In this document: in pieces, positions 51,879 to 59,801 of the stretch
How the letters are laid out: the number at the start of each line of letters is the position of its first letter
How positions within the stretch are numbered: the stretch's first letter is position 1
NCBI GenBank assembly: GCA_965202845.1
Contig: OZ241856.1
Location: 1,674,001-1,738,000 of the forward strand
Reading direction: 5' to 3'
Length of the DNA: 64,000 nucleotides
Source: CBDATA01 sp965202845
GTDB taxonomy: Bacteria > Acidobacteriota > Vicinamibacteria > Marinacidobacterales > Marinacidobacteraceae
Translations under genes and position numbers: made by a program
The notes under the pieces: generated by a model
What the model was told of the DNA's origin: nothing
The model's database searches: none
The model's input: only the letters and a program-made list of their open reading frames with translations

Positions 51879-53024
51879 TCAGTCGTTTCGGCTGAAGACG
51901 ATCTCGCCGTCCACCATCACGAACCGGGTCTGCGTGTAGGTTCCGATGGGGTGCGCGTCCCAGATCGCGATGTCGGCGTCCATCCCGGGAGCGAGCGTTC
52001 CGATGCGGTCGGCCACTCCCAGGATGGCGGCGGCGCCCGACGTGACGGCGGTCAGCGCGGCGTCCCGGGGCAGGCCGTGCGCCCAGGCGATCGTCGCCTC
52101 CATGCCGACGTCGCGGCCCCCGCCCATGAACGTGGAAAGCGCGATCCGCACTCCCGCCGCATGGAGCGTCCCGGCGAGCGCCGGGCTGTGCGCGCGCATC
52201 TCCATCGGACCGCCGTCCCCGATGCCGATGATGGAGGGCCCCACCACCACCGGGACGCCAGCCTCCGCCAGCTTGTCCGCCACCAGCGCCGCGCCGGTCG
52301 CCTGATCCAGCACCAGCCGCAGATCGAATTCGCGGGCGACGCGGAGCGCGGTTTCGAGGTCGTCCGGCGTGTTGGCGAGCACCCGTAACGGAATCTCACC
52401 GGCGAGCAGCCGGCCCAGAACCCGCCCTGCTTCGCCGGCGTACCGGTCCTCGGTCGCTCCCACCAGGGCATCGCGGAGGTCGTGGATCATCCCCTGCCGG
52501 GTGGTGCGCCCGTCGGGCGCGTCGCGGCCCGGCGGCCGGTTCCCCACCGCGGTCTCCCCGAAGGACGCCGCGACCGCCACGTCCTCGGCCACAACGGCGG
52601 TTTCGCGGGCGCCGGCCAGCTTGACCACCGCTCCCACCCCGCCGAGAAGCGCCCGGGGATCGGGGGCCAGGTAGGCGGCGGTGACCCCGGCGCGCAGCCA
52701 GCCGGGCGCCAGGTCCTCCCGGAAGCGGCGCGCCGCCCGGGTCGCGACGCCAGGCGCCTCGTCCTGGTTCATGCCCAGGCGGGTGAGGGCGTCGATCAGT
52801 CCGGGAGTGACGACCAGCCCGCTGGCGTCCAGCAGATCGGCGTCCGGCGGGATGGCGATCCCGGCGCCGACCGCGGCGATCTTCCCGCCCTCGATGAGCA
52901 CCACCCCGTTCGGGATCACCTGACCGTCGCCGGTGTGGACCTCGCCGCCCGCCACCGCCACCGGCTGGGCCGCCGCCGCCGGAAACGCCAGCAAGAGGGC
53001 GAACAAAAGGGTCAACAACTTCAA
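51879..53024 (-). CDS. Exported amidohydrolase-like protein without HxH motif
   Basis: The protein is about 381 residues from a TTG at 53024, the only start candidate before the signal peptide (LLTLLFALLLAFPAAAAQ). The fold signals of amidohydrolases are present (GKIAAVGAGI, ASGLVVTPGLIDA, LGVADRIGTLAPGMDADIAIWD), but the usual DxHxH metal site reads LIDALTRLG: both His are lost. Later His ligands are also sparse. It is probably a non-catalytic relative, perhaps a partner of an active paralogue. It is divergent from hisF across about 85 bases and ends 17 bases upstream of the mod copy 2 start on the same strand. Confidence 0.75.
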   Translation of the reverse strand: MKLLTLLFALLLAFPAAAAQPVAVAGGEVHTGDGQVIPNGVVLIEGGKIAAVGAGIAIPPDADLLDASGLVVTPGLIDALTRLGMNQDEAPGVATRAARRFREDLAPGWLRAGVTAAYLAPDPRALLGGVGAVVKLAGARETAVVAEDVAVAASFGETAVGNRPPGRDAPDGRTTRQGMIHDLRDALVGATEDRYAGEAGRVLGRLLAGEIPLRVLANTPDDLETALRVAREFDLRLVLDQATGAALVADKLAEAGVPVVVGPSIIGIGDGGPMEMRAHSPALAGTLHAAGVRIALSTFMGGGRDVGMEATIAWAHGLPRDAALTAVTSGAAAILGVADRIGTLAPGMDADIAIWDAHPIGTYTQTRFVMVDGEIVFSRND

Positions 53025-53108
53025 CGGGAATGTGCGGCCAAGATACCACGAGGATCCCGCTTTCCCTGGCGCGCCCGCTGTACCATCCCCGCGCCCCCTC
53101 CTCCCCCC

Positions 53109-53885
53109 ATGCTCGCCCGGCGCATCATCCCCTGCCTGGACGTGCATGACGGGCGGGTCGTCAAGGGAGTCCGGTTCCGGAACCTGACCGACGAGGGCGA
53201 CCCCGTCGAAGTCGCCGCCGCCTACGACGCCCAGGAAGCGGACGAACTCTGCCTGCTGGACATCACCGCCACCTGGGAGCGGCGCGGCATCGCCATCCGG
53301 ACGGTAACGGCGGTCGCGGAGATTCTCACCGTGCCGTTCACCGTCGGCGGCGGCGTCCGTTCGCTGGACGACATGGATCGGCTGCTGCGCGCCGGGGCGG
53401 ACAAGGTCTCGGTGAACAGCGCCGCGGTGGCCCGTCCCGAAATCCTCCGGGAGGCGGCGCAGCGTTTCGGAACCCAGTGCGTGGCGCTCGCGGTGGACGC
53501 CCGGCGGCGGGAGTCCGGCGGCGGGTTCGAGGTGTTCGTCGCGGGAGGGCGCGAACCGACCGGGATGGACGCCATCGAATGGATGCGCCGGGGCGAGGAG
53601 CTGGGCGCCGGCGAAGTCCTGCTCACCAGCATGGATCGCGACGGAACCGCCGACGGGTACGACCTCGAGCAGGTGGGGGCGGCCGCCGATGCGGTCTCCA
53701 TTCCGATCATCGCCTCCGGCGGCGCCGGCTCGCTCGCCCATCTCTTCGAGGTGTTCGACCGGACCGGCGCGAGCGCGGCGCTCGCCGCCTCGATCTTCCA
53801 CCGGGGCGTCCACAGCGTCCCGGAGGCCAAGCGCTATCTGGCGGAACGCGGCGTCCCGATCCGCCCGCCCGCACCCGACGCATGA
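53109..53885 (+). CDS. hisF: Imidazole glycerol phosphate synthase cyclase subunit HisF
   Basis: The 258-residue TIM barrel has catalytic D11 (CLDVHDGRVVKG) and D130 (ALAVDARR) in the standard positions. Phosphate loops VGGGVRS and ASGGAGSLAH are also present. With HisH it converts PRFAR and ammonia to IGP and AICAR. The hisIE start overlaps its stop (ATGA). The partner hisH is on the opposite strand 1.3 kb away. Confidence 0.97.
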   Translation: MLARRIIPCLDVHDGRVVKGVRFRNLTDEGDPVEVAAAYDAQEADELCLLDITATWERRGIAIRTVTAVAEILTVPFTVGGGVRSLDDMDRLLRAGADKVSVNSAAVARPEILREAAQRFGTQCVALAVDARRRESGGGFEVFVAGGREPTGMDAIEWMRRGEELGAGEVLLTSMDRDGTADGYDLEQVGAAADAVSIPIIASGGAGSLAHLFEVFDRTGASAALAASIFHRGVHSVPEAKRYLAERGVPIRPPAPDA

Positions 53886-54523
53886 TCCGGGCGGAGGATG
53901 TCCGCTGGGACGACCGCGGACTCGCCCCGGCGATCGTCCAGGACGCCGCCAGCGGACGGGTCCTCATGCTCGGCTGGATGAACGCCGAAGCCCTCGCCCG
54001 CACCCAGGCGAGCGGCGAGGCGCATTTCTGGTCCCGCTCCCGGGAGGCGCTCTGGCGGAAGGGCGAAACCTCCGGGAACGTCCTCCGGCTGCGCTCCCTG
54101 GCGCTCGACTGCGACCGGGATGCGATCCTGGCGCGCGCCGAACCGGCGGGTCCGACCTGTCACACCGGCGCGACTTCCTGTTTCGGGGAGGAGGCTCCGG
54201 CGGAAGGACTCGGCGTCGCGCTCGCCGAGCTGGCGCGCATCGTGCGCCGCCGGGCCGCCGAACGCCCGGAGGGTTCGTACACCAGCCGGCTGCTCGACGC
54301 CGGCGTGATGCGAATCGCCCAGAAGGTGGGGGAGGAGGGGGTGGAGCTGGCGCTCGCGGGGGCGGCGGGAAGCGACGAATCGGTCGTCAGCGAGGCCGCC
54401 GACCTCCTGTACCACCTGCTGGTTCTGTTCGAGGCGCGCGGGCTGCCGGCGGAGCGGATCGGCGCGGAGCTTCGGCGGCGCTTCCCGGCCCCTGAAGGGC
54501 CTCCCGGGCCGCGGTCAGCGTGA
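53882..54523 (+). CDS. hisIE: Phosphoribosyl-AMP cyclohydrolase / phosphoribosyl-ATP pyrophosphatase
   Basis: The 213-residue bifunctional protein catalyses steps two and three of histidine synthesis. HisI (about 1-108) has GEAHFWSRSREALWRKGETSGN and the zinc set DCDRD...PTCHTGATSCF. HisE (about 112-205) has YTSRLLDAG, KVGEEGVELALA and EAADLLYHLLVL, a MazG-like fold. Order and length are normal. The 3' end overlaps the convergent hisA by 137 bases. Confidence 0.96.
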   Translation: MIRAEDVRWDDRGLAPAIVQDAASGRVLMLGWMNAEALARTQASGEAHFWSRSREALWRKGETSGNVLRLRSLALDCDRDAILARAEPAGPTCHTGATSCFGEEAPAEGLGVALAELARIVRRRAAERPEGSYTSRLLDAGVMRIAQKVGEEGVELALAGAAGSDESVVSEAADLLYHLLVLFEARGLPAERIGAELRRRFPAPEGPPGPRSA

Positions 54524-55220
54524 GCCGCTTCTCGTAGAGCGCCCGTCCCAGAATCACCCCGGAGATCGGGGCGCGCGTTCGGGCGGCCGCCTCGCGGATC
54601 GCGGTCAGGTGCGCCGCCGATCCGATCCCGCCGGCGATGATGGTGGGGACGCCGGTCGCCAGCGCCACCGCCAGCGCCCCGGCGAGGTCCGGCCCCGCCA
54701 TCGCGCCGTCGCGGTCGATCCCGGTGTGGATGAAGGCGGCGGCGTCGGCGTAGCGGCGCGCCAGCGGCTCGGGATCTCCGCCGTCCGCCACCCAGCCGCG
54801 GGCGCGCAGCCGGCCGTCCCGCACGTCGAGCGCCACCGCGACCCCCTCCCGGTCTTCCCGGATCGCCGCCTCCACCACTTCGGGATTTTCGATCGCCGCG
54901 GTGCCGAACACGACCCGGCCGGCGCCCGCGTCCCGCCACCGGCGGAAGTCGTCCAGCGCGCGCGCGCCGCCCGCGACCTGGACCCGGAGGCCGCTCTCCC
55001 GGACGATCCGCTCCGTCGCCTCCCGGTTTTCCCCGTCGCCGAACGCCCCGTCCAGGTCCACCACATGGATCCACTCCGCGCCCTCCTCGGCGAACCCGGC
55101 GGCGAACGCCATCGGGTCGGCGCCGTACACCGTCTCGTCGCGCCGGACGCCGCGCAGCAGGCGCACCACCCGGCCGCCCGCGAGGTCCACCGCCGGAATC
55201 GGCAGGATGTCTGACGTCAC
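54387..55220 (-). CDS. hisA: ProFAR isomerase HisA
   Basis: The 277-residue TIM barrel has catalytic D12 (IPAVDLAGGRVVRL) and D132 (VALDVRDG). Phosphate-binding VAGGARALDDF and IIAGGIGSAAHL are present. It opens the ring of ProFAR to PRFAR. The conserved fold ends at about 245; roughly 30 Pro/Arg/Ala-rich residues continue into the convergent hisIE. The start overlaps the hisH stop by 4 bases. Confidence 0.96.
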   Translation of the reverse strand: MTSDILPIPAVDLAGGRVVRLLRGVRRDETVYGADPMAFAAGFAEEGAEWIHVVDLDGAFGDGENREATERIVRESGLRVQVAGGARALDDFRRWRDAGAGRVVFGTAAIENPEVVEAAIREDREGVAVALDVRDGRLRARGWVADGGDPEPLARRYADAAAFIHTGIDRDGAMAGPDLAGALAVALATGVPTIIAGGIGSAAHLTAIREAAARTRAPISGVILGRALYEKRLTLTAAREALQGPGSAAEAPRRSAPPAARAPRTEPAGGTGGRRPR

Positions 55221-55828
55221 CGGCTGTCGAGGAAGTTGGCGAGTACCCGCGCGCCCAGCCTGCCGCTCTTCTCCGGGTGGAACTGGATGCCGGCGATCCG
55301 GTCGCCCACCGCCACCGCCGAAGCGAACAGGCCGGCGTACCCGGTCGCCGCGATCCGCGCCGATTCGTCCTCCGGGTCGGCGCGAAAGGCGTGGAGGAAG
55401 TACATGTAGGACCCCTCCGGGATTCCCCGGAAGAGCGGGTGCGGGCGGATCGCCTCGAGCTGGTTCCAGCCAATGTGGGGGGCGCGCGCGCCGGGCGGGA
55501 AGCGCCGCACCCGGCCCGGCGCCAGGTCGAGGCCGCGCGCTTCCGGATCCTCGTCGCTCTCCCCGAAGAGCATCTGGAGTCCGACGCAGATGCCGAGAAG
55601 CCGCGCTCCCCCGGCGAGCGCATCCCGGAGCGGCGTCTCCAGACCGCGGGCGCGCAGCCCGCGCATCGCCTCCCCGAAGCGTCCGTCCCCCGGCAGCACC
55701 AGGCGGGCGGCGGCGCGGACTTCCCCCGGATCACGCGAGAGCGCGACCCGGGCGCCCTGACGGCGGAACGCGCGGGCCACGCTGCCGAGATTCCCGGCCC
55801 CGTGGTCCACCACCACGACCTCCGCCAT
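55217..55828 (-). CDS. hisH: Imidazole glycerol phosphate synthase glutaminase subunit HisH
   Basis: The 203-residue class I glutamine amidotransferase has VVVDHGAGNLGSV at the start, the nucleophile Cys in LLGICVGLQMLF and the His-Glu pair in GIQFHPEKSG. It supplies ammonia to HisF. It is co-transcribed with hisB (2-base gap) and hisA (4-base overlap). Confidence 0.97.
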   Translation of the reverse strand: MAEVVVVDHGAGNLGSVARAFRRQGARVALSRDPGEVRAAARLVLPGDGRFGEAMRGLRARGLETPLRDALAGGARLLGICVGLQMLFGESDEDPEARGLDLAPGRVRRFPPGARAPHIGWNQLEAIRPHPLFRGIPEGSYMYFLHAFRADPEDESARIAATGYAGLFASAVAVGDRIAGIQFHPEKSGRLGARVLANFLDSR

Positions 55829-55830
55829 CC

Positions 55831-56421
55831 TCAGACGCTGAGCGACCCCTTGGTCGACGGAACCCGGTCCGAAACCAGCCGGCGGGCGTCCCGGAAGGCG
55901 CGGGCGAACCCCTTGAACACCGTCTCCGCGATGTGGTGGCTGTTCCGCCCGGTCAGGCCGTCCACGTGGACGGTGATGCGGCTCCGGTCGGTCAGCGCAC
56001 GGAAAAAATCCTCGAAGAGCTCGGTGGGAACCGCGCCGACCCGCTCCGCCGGGAACGCGACCCGCCAGGCCAGGAACGGCCGGCCGCACAGGTCCACCAC
56101 CACCCTCGAAAGCGCTTCGTCCAGCGGGACGTGGGCGACGCCGAACCGCTCCACCCCCACCAGGTCGCCCAGCGCCTCCCGAAGGCAGTCGCCCAGGGTG
56201 ATCCCGATGTCCTCGATGGTGTGGTGCGGGTCCACGTGCAGGTCGCCCTTCGCCTCGACGTTGAGGGCGATTCCGGAATGCCGGGCGAACGCTTCCAGCA
56301 TGTGGTCGAGGAAGCCGAGCCCGGTGGCGATTTCGGCGCGGGGAGCGGGCGGGTCCAGGTCCACCGCGACCCGCACCGAAGTCTCGCGGGTGGTTCGCTC
56401 CCGCTTCGCGGTCCGGCTCAT
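55831..56421 (-). CDS. hisB: Imidazoleglycerol-phosphate dehydratase HisB
   Basis: The 196-residue monofunctional enzyme lacks the phosphatase domain seen in E. coli. Manganese-binding motifs are FLDHMLEAFARHSG, HVDPHHTIEDIG and, near the end, GRNSHHIAETVFKG with FARAFRDA. It dehydrates IGP to imidazole acetol phosphate, the substrate of HisC encoded just upstream with a 4-base overlap. Confidence 0.97.
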   Translation of the reverse strand: MSRTAKRERTTRETSVRVAVDLDPPAPRAEIATGLGFLDHMLEAFARHSGIALNVEAKGDLHVDPHHTIEDIGITLGDCLREALGDLVGVERFGVAHVPLDEALSRVVVDLCGRPFLAWRVAFPAERVGAVPTELFEDFFRALTDRSRITVHVDGLTGRNSHHIAETVFKGFARAFRDARRLVSDRVPSTKGSLSV

Positions 56422-57491
56422 CCGTCGAGCGTCTCGCGGAACGCGGCGAGGAATTCGCGGTTCTCCTCCGGGGTTCCGACCGTCACCCGGATCGCCATCC
56501 GCAGCGACCGGCTGTCCGGGTAGTGGCGGATGCCGATGCCCCGCGCCTGGAGGTCGCGGGCGATGTCCGCTCCCGGACGCGGCGCGCGCGCCAGGACGAA
56601 GTTGGTCCGGGAGCGCCAGGGGGTCACGCCGGGGAGGGCGGCGAGCCGCCGGGTCAGCGATTCCCGCTCGGCGCGGATGTCATCCACCAGGCGCAGCAGC
56701 GCCGGGCGATGTTCCAGGGCCGTCGCCGCCGCCCGGGCGGTGTAGACCCCCACCGGGAAGGGGTGCTGGCAGCGCCGGATGAGCCGGATCGCGTCCGGGT
56801 GGCCCAGCACGTAACCAAGACGCGCCCCGGCCAGCGCCAGCGCCTTGGAGAAGGTGCGGAGCAGCAGCACGTTCCCGAATTCGTCCAGCAGCTCCCGGGC
56901 GCTGGCTCCGGCGAATTCGTGGTACGCCTCGTCGATCAGCAGGAATCCCGGAGCGGCGGCGGCGACTTCGCGGAGGCCGTCGAGCGAAAGCGACTCGCCG
57001 GAGGGGTTGTGCGGCGAGTTGACGGTGATGAGCGAGGGCGATTCCGCCGCGGCGCGGCGCGCGAGCGCCGGGAGGTCGTACCGGAGCTCCTCGTCGAGCG
57101 CGAACGGGATGGGCCGCCCGCCGGCGAGCGTGATCGCCCAGGGGTACATCGCGAAACCGGGGTCGGGATGCCAGCCGACCGTTCCCGGTCCGGTGAGCGC
57201 CAGCGCGGTCAGCGCGAGCATCTCGTCGCCGCCGCTGCCGAAGACCACGCCTTCGGGCGTCCAGTCGGCGATCTCGGCGATGCGCCGCCGGAGCGGCGGA
57301 TACGACTCGTCCGGGTAGGGCCGGGGATCGGCGCCGGAAACCGCCTCGGCCAGGGCGCGCTCCAGGCCCTCCGGAAGGGGCCAGCGGCTTTCGTTCCAGT
57401 CGAGGCGAATCCGCCCCGGCGGGCGCGAGGGGACTTCCGGATCGAGATCGTGGACGGCGCGGCGGACGGCCGCGAGGGGAACGGGTTGCAT
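56418..57491 (-). CDS. hisC: Histidinol-phosphate aminotransferase HisC
   Basis: The 357-residue fold-type I PLP enzyme has an N-terminal RIRLDWNES, the cofactor-contacting NSPHNPSGE and DEAYHEFAG, and the PLP lysine in RTFSKALALAGARLGY. It transaminates imidazole acetol phosphate to histidinol phosphate. Start at 57491 is the ATG that best fits the family N-terminus. The pilO/P-like gene ends 41 bases upstream on the same strand. Confidence 0.95.
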   Translation of the reverse strand: MQPVPLAAVRRAVHDLDPEVPSRPPGRIRLDWNESRWPLPEGLERALAEAVSGADPRPYPDESYPPLRRRIAEIADWTPEGVVFGSGGDEMLALTALALTGPGTVGWHPDPGFAMYPWAITLAGGRPIPFALDEELRYDLPALARRAAAESPSLITVNSPHNPSGESLSLDGLREVAAAAPGFLLIDEAYHEFAGASARELLDEFGNVLLLRTFSKALALAGARLGYVLGHPDAIRLIRRCQHPFPVGVYTARAAATALEHRPALLRLVDDIRAERESLTRRLAALPGVTPWRSRTNFVLARAPRPGADIARDLQARGIGIRHYPDSRSLRMAIRVTVGTPEENREFLAAFRETLDG

Positions 57492-57532
57492 GCGCTGCTG
57501 GATGGACGTCGCGGCGGGCGGCATCGTAGCCG

Positions 57533-58405
57533 CTAGCGCAGCGTCAGGCGAAGCGACGGGAACCCGGGGCGGACCAGCACCGCTTCCGCCGGCGGATCGA
57601 GCTCCAGCACCGTGTACGCGCCGACCCGGTCGCCGACCCCCGCCATCGCGACCTCGCCGCGCACCAAGAACATCGCCCGGACCGGGGCGTCCCCTCCCGG
57701 GTCGAGAAACCCTTGCAGGACGGGTTCGGGATCGAAGGCGACGGGCGGCGGCGGCTCTTCTTCCACCATCGGCGGCGGCGGCGCAGCCGCGACGACCGGC
57801 GCCGGCGGCGGGGGTTCCGAAGACGGCGCGACGGGCGCGGCCAGCCATTCGACCAGAGCACCCAGGCGCGGATCGGCGGCGAGCCGTTCCGGGTCGGGAG
57901 GCGTCGTCGCGTCCGGCCAGAGCACGACGGCGGACGCCGTCAGAACCGCGGGTCCCGCCGCGCGAAAGGCGATGTCGGCGCCGTCGAAACGCATCGGCAG
58001 CCCCTCCGACTCCAGCCGCTCGAGAAAGCGGATCAGGGTCTCGCCGGGGCCGGTCGCCGTCAGCTTGACCTCGGCGCCCAGGGCGCCCGCCGGCGCCCGC
58101 TGGAGCGGCTGGAAGTGCGCCGTCGGGATTTCGACGCCCAGGGACGCGGCGACCGTCATCAGGCGCTCGCGCGCCTCGGCGGCGCTTTGCGGGCCGGGCG
58201 GACGGCCCGCCAACCGATCCAGCGCTTCGGCCAGAACCGCCCGCTGGTCCTGCGTCTCCCGGTCCGCCGCCGCCAGCCGGACCGAATCGGCGGCCCGCTG
58301 GCGGAGCGCCGCCGCCTCCCTCCGGGCGTCGCGCTCCCTGGCGCCGAGCGTCCAGACGGCCGCCCCGATCAGGACCAGCAGCAGGATGCGGATGCGGAGG
58401 CTCAT
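57533..58405 (-). CDS. PilO/GspM-like inner-membrane protein with PilP/GspC-like tail
   Basis: The 290-residue protein has one N-terminal membrane helix (about 4-20), a coiled coil to about 60 and a ferredoxin-like domain at about 75-165, as in PilO or GspM. A Pro-rich linker (about 190-225, EPPPPAPVVAAAPPPP) follows. The C-terminal beta domain ends in GVGDRVGAYTVLELDPPAEAVLV, reminiscent of PilP or the GspC homology region. A PilO-PilP fusion is the best reading, but similarity is weak. It overlaps the preceding gene by 4 bases. Confidence 0.6.
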   Translation of the reverse strand: MSLRIRILLLVLIGAAVWTLGARERDARREAAALRQRAADSVRLAAADRETQDQRAVLAEALDRLAGRPPGPQSAAEARERLMTVAASLGVEIPTAHFQPLQRAPAGALGAEVKLTATGPGETLIRFLERLESEGLPMRFDGADIAFRAAGPAVLTASAVVLWPDATTPPDPERLAADPRLGALVEWLAAPVAPSSEPPPPAPVVAAAPPPPMVEEEPPPPVAFDPEPVLQGFLDPGGDAPVRAMFLVRGEVAMAGVGDRVGAYTVLELDPPAEAVLVRPGFPSLRLTLR

Positions 58406-58923
58406 GCCGGGGCGCGCGCGATCCGGAAGCGGACCCGCACCGTGACGCCTCCGTCGGGGCGGCGGGTCTCGCTGATCACCGATGTTCCCACCGCGCCGCC
58501 GCGCTCCGCCAGCCGGTCCAGCAGGGCGGCGACCTCCCGGGCGGTTTCGGCGTCGGCGACCAGTCCGGCGGTGAAGCCGCGGTCGGCGTCGGGGCGCATC
58601 TCGACCGAGGTGATCCGCATCCCTGGCGGCGCCGCGTCCCGTATCAGGCGCGCGACGCCCGAAAGCGCCGGAGCGTCCAGCACTCCCGCCGCGAGAAGCG
58701 CCGCCGCCTGCCCGGCCCGCGCGTCCGGCGGGAGCGGCGTGGATGCCGGCGTTTCCGCCGCCGGTGGGGCGGCGGCTTCTTGCAATTCCCGGGTGGCCGC
58801 CCGCAGGCCGAAACCGAACACTACCGCCGCCGCCGCTCCGCCCAGGAGCAGCAGGTCCAGCAGCCGGACCGCGCCTCCGGGCGCCCTGCGTCCGAGCTGG
58901 ATGCCGCGGGGGGTGCGGGGCAT
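58402..58923 (-). CDS. PilN/GspL-like inner-membrane protein
   Basis: The 173-residue protein has a short cytoplasmic N-terminus (MPRTPRGIQLGRR), one membrane helix at about 20-42, a Pro/Ala-rich linker and a small periplasmic alpha-beta domain (about 80-170). The size and layout match PilN or the C-terminal half of GspL. The position between the PilM-like and PilO-like genes, with a 4-base overlap, supports the call more than sequence does. Confidence 0.6.
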   Translation of the reverse strand: MPRTPRGIQLGRRAPGGAVRLLDLLLLGGAAAAVVFGFGLRAATRELQEAAAPPAAETPASTPLPPDARAGQAAALLAAGVLDAPALSGVARLIRDAAPPGMRITSVEMRPDADRGFTAGLVADAETAREVAALLDRLAERGGAVGTSVISETRRPDGGVTVRVRFRIARAPA

Positions 58924-58928
58924 CGCTC

Positions 58929-59774
58929 TCAGGCGGCCCGAACCCGCCGGAGCAGGGCGGTGAGCGCGAGGCGGGCGATCGGCGGCGGGTCGCCGGGTTC
59001 CGGATCCTGCGATTCCGCGACGCGCCAGCCGGCATCCTCGAGGGCGCGGGCCGCTTGCGAAGCGCCCTCGCCCCGAATGTGGATCGCTGGGGATGGGGCG
59101 GAGCGTCCCAACGCCCGCGCCACCGCCGCCGCATCCCCGGCGGCCCGCAGCTTGAAGCGGAACCCGTCCAGGTGGGCGCCCCGGGCCTGCAGGATGACGA
59201 AGTGGCGCCGCTGAAGCAGTATCAGCGTGCGCGGTTCTCCGCTGGCGCCGAGCCATTCGGGCGCGACCGCCAGGCTCTCGGCGTCCATCCAGCGCACGCC
59301 GAGGCCGACGGCCTCCGCCACCCGTTCGTACTGCCGCGCGACCGCGGCGCGGACGGCGGCGCCCAGCAGCGAGCGGCGGCCCCCGGCGTCGGTGGCCATC
59401 CAGTCGAAGCGATACCGGCTGTCGTTCCGCGCGCCGGGCGCCAGGTCCGGAATCAGCTCCCGCAGGAGCGCGCCGCCCAGTTTCCCGGAGCGGAGGGAGC
59501 GCGGCCCCTCGACCCTGGCCATGTGTACGGATCGATCCGGAATGGCGATCACCGCGTGGGTGAAGGATGCGGAGGGAAGCGCCCCGAGCGTCGTCTCGAC
59601 GATGCGGGCGGCATCGGCGGTGGAGCCCAGATTCGCGGTTTCCGGGGACGGATCGAGGAACCCCTCCGGAAGCGGGGAGAGCGTCCACGCCCCGTCCCCG
59701 GCGCAGGCGAAGAGCGCTTCCGGCGCGAAGGCGAGTCCCACCGTCCGCCGTCGTCGCAAAGGAGGGAAGCGCAC
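58929..59774 (-). CDS. PilM/GspL-like cytoplasmic protein
   Basis: The 281-residue soluble protein starts with GTG. Actin-like-fold features are faint: VGLAFAPEALFACAGDGAW near the N-terminus and HAVIAIPDRSVHMARVE, similar to the 'valP...v' segment of PilM. AESLAVAPEWLGASGEPRTLILLQ matches the second lobe. The phosphate loops are eroded, so ATP binding is doubtful. It is identified mainly by the M-N-O order with the next two genes. Confidence 0.58.
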   Translation of the reverse strand: MRFPPLRRRRTVGLAFAPEALFACAGDGAWTLSPLPEGFLDPSPETANLGSTADAARIVETTLGALPSASFTHAVIAIPDRSVHMARVEGPRSLRSGKLGGALLRELIPDLAPGARNDSRYRFDWMATDAGGRRSLLGAAVRAAVARQYERVAEAVGLGVRWMDAESLAVAPEWLGASGEPRTLILLQRRHFVILQARGAHLDGFRFKLRAAGDAAAVARALGRSAPSPAIHIRGEGASQAARALEDAGWRVAESQDPEPGDPPPIARLALTALLRRVRAA

Positions 59775-59801
59775 CGCGGGGGAACTCTACCGAAGGGCGC
59801 C

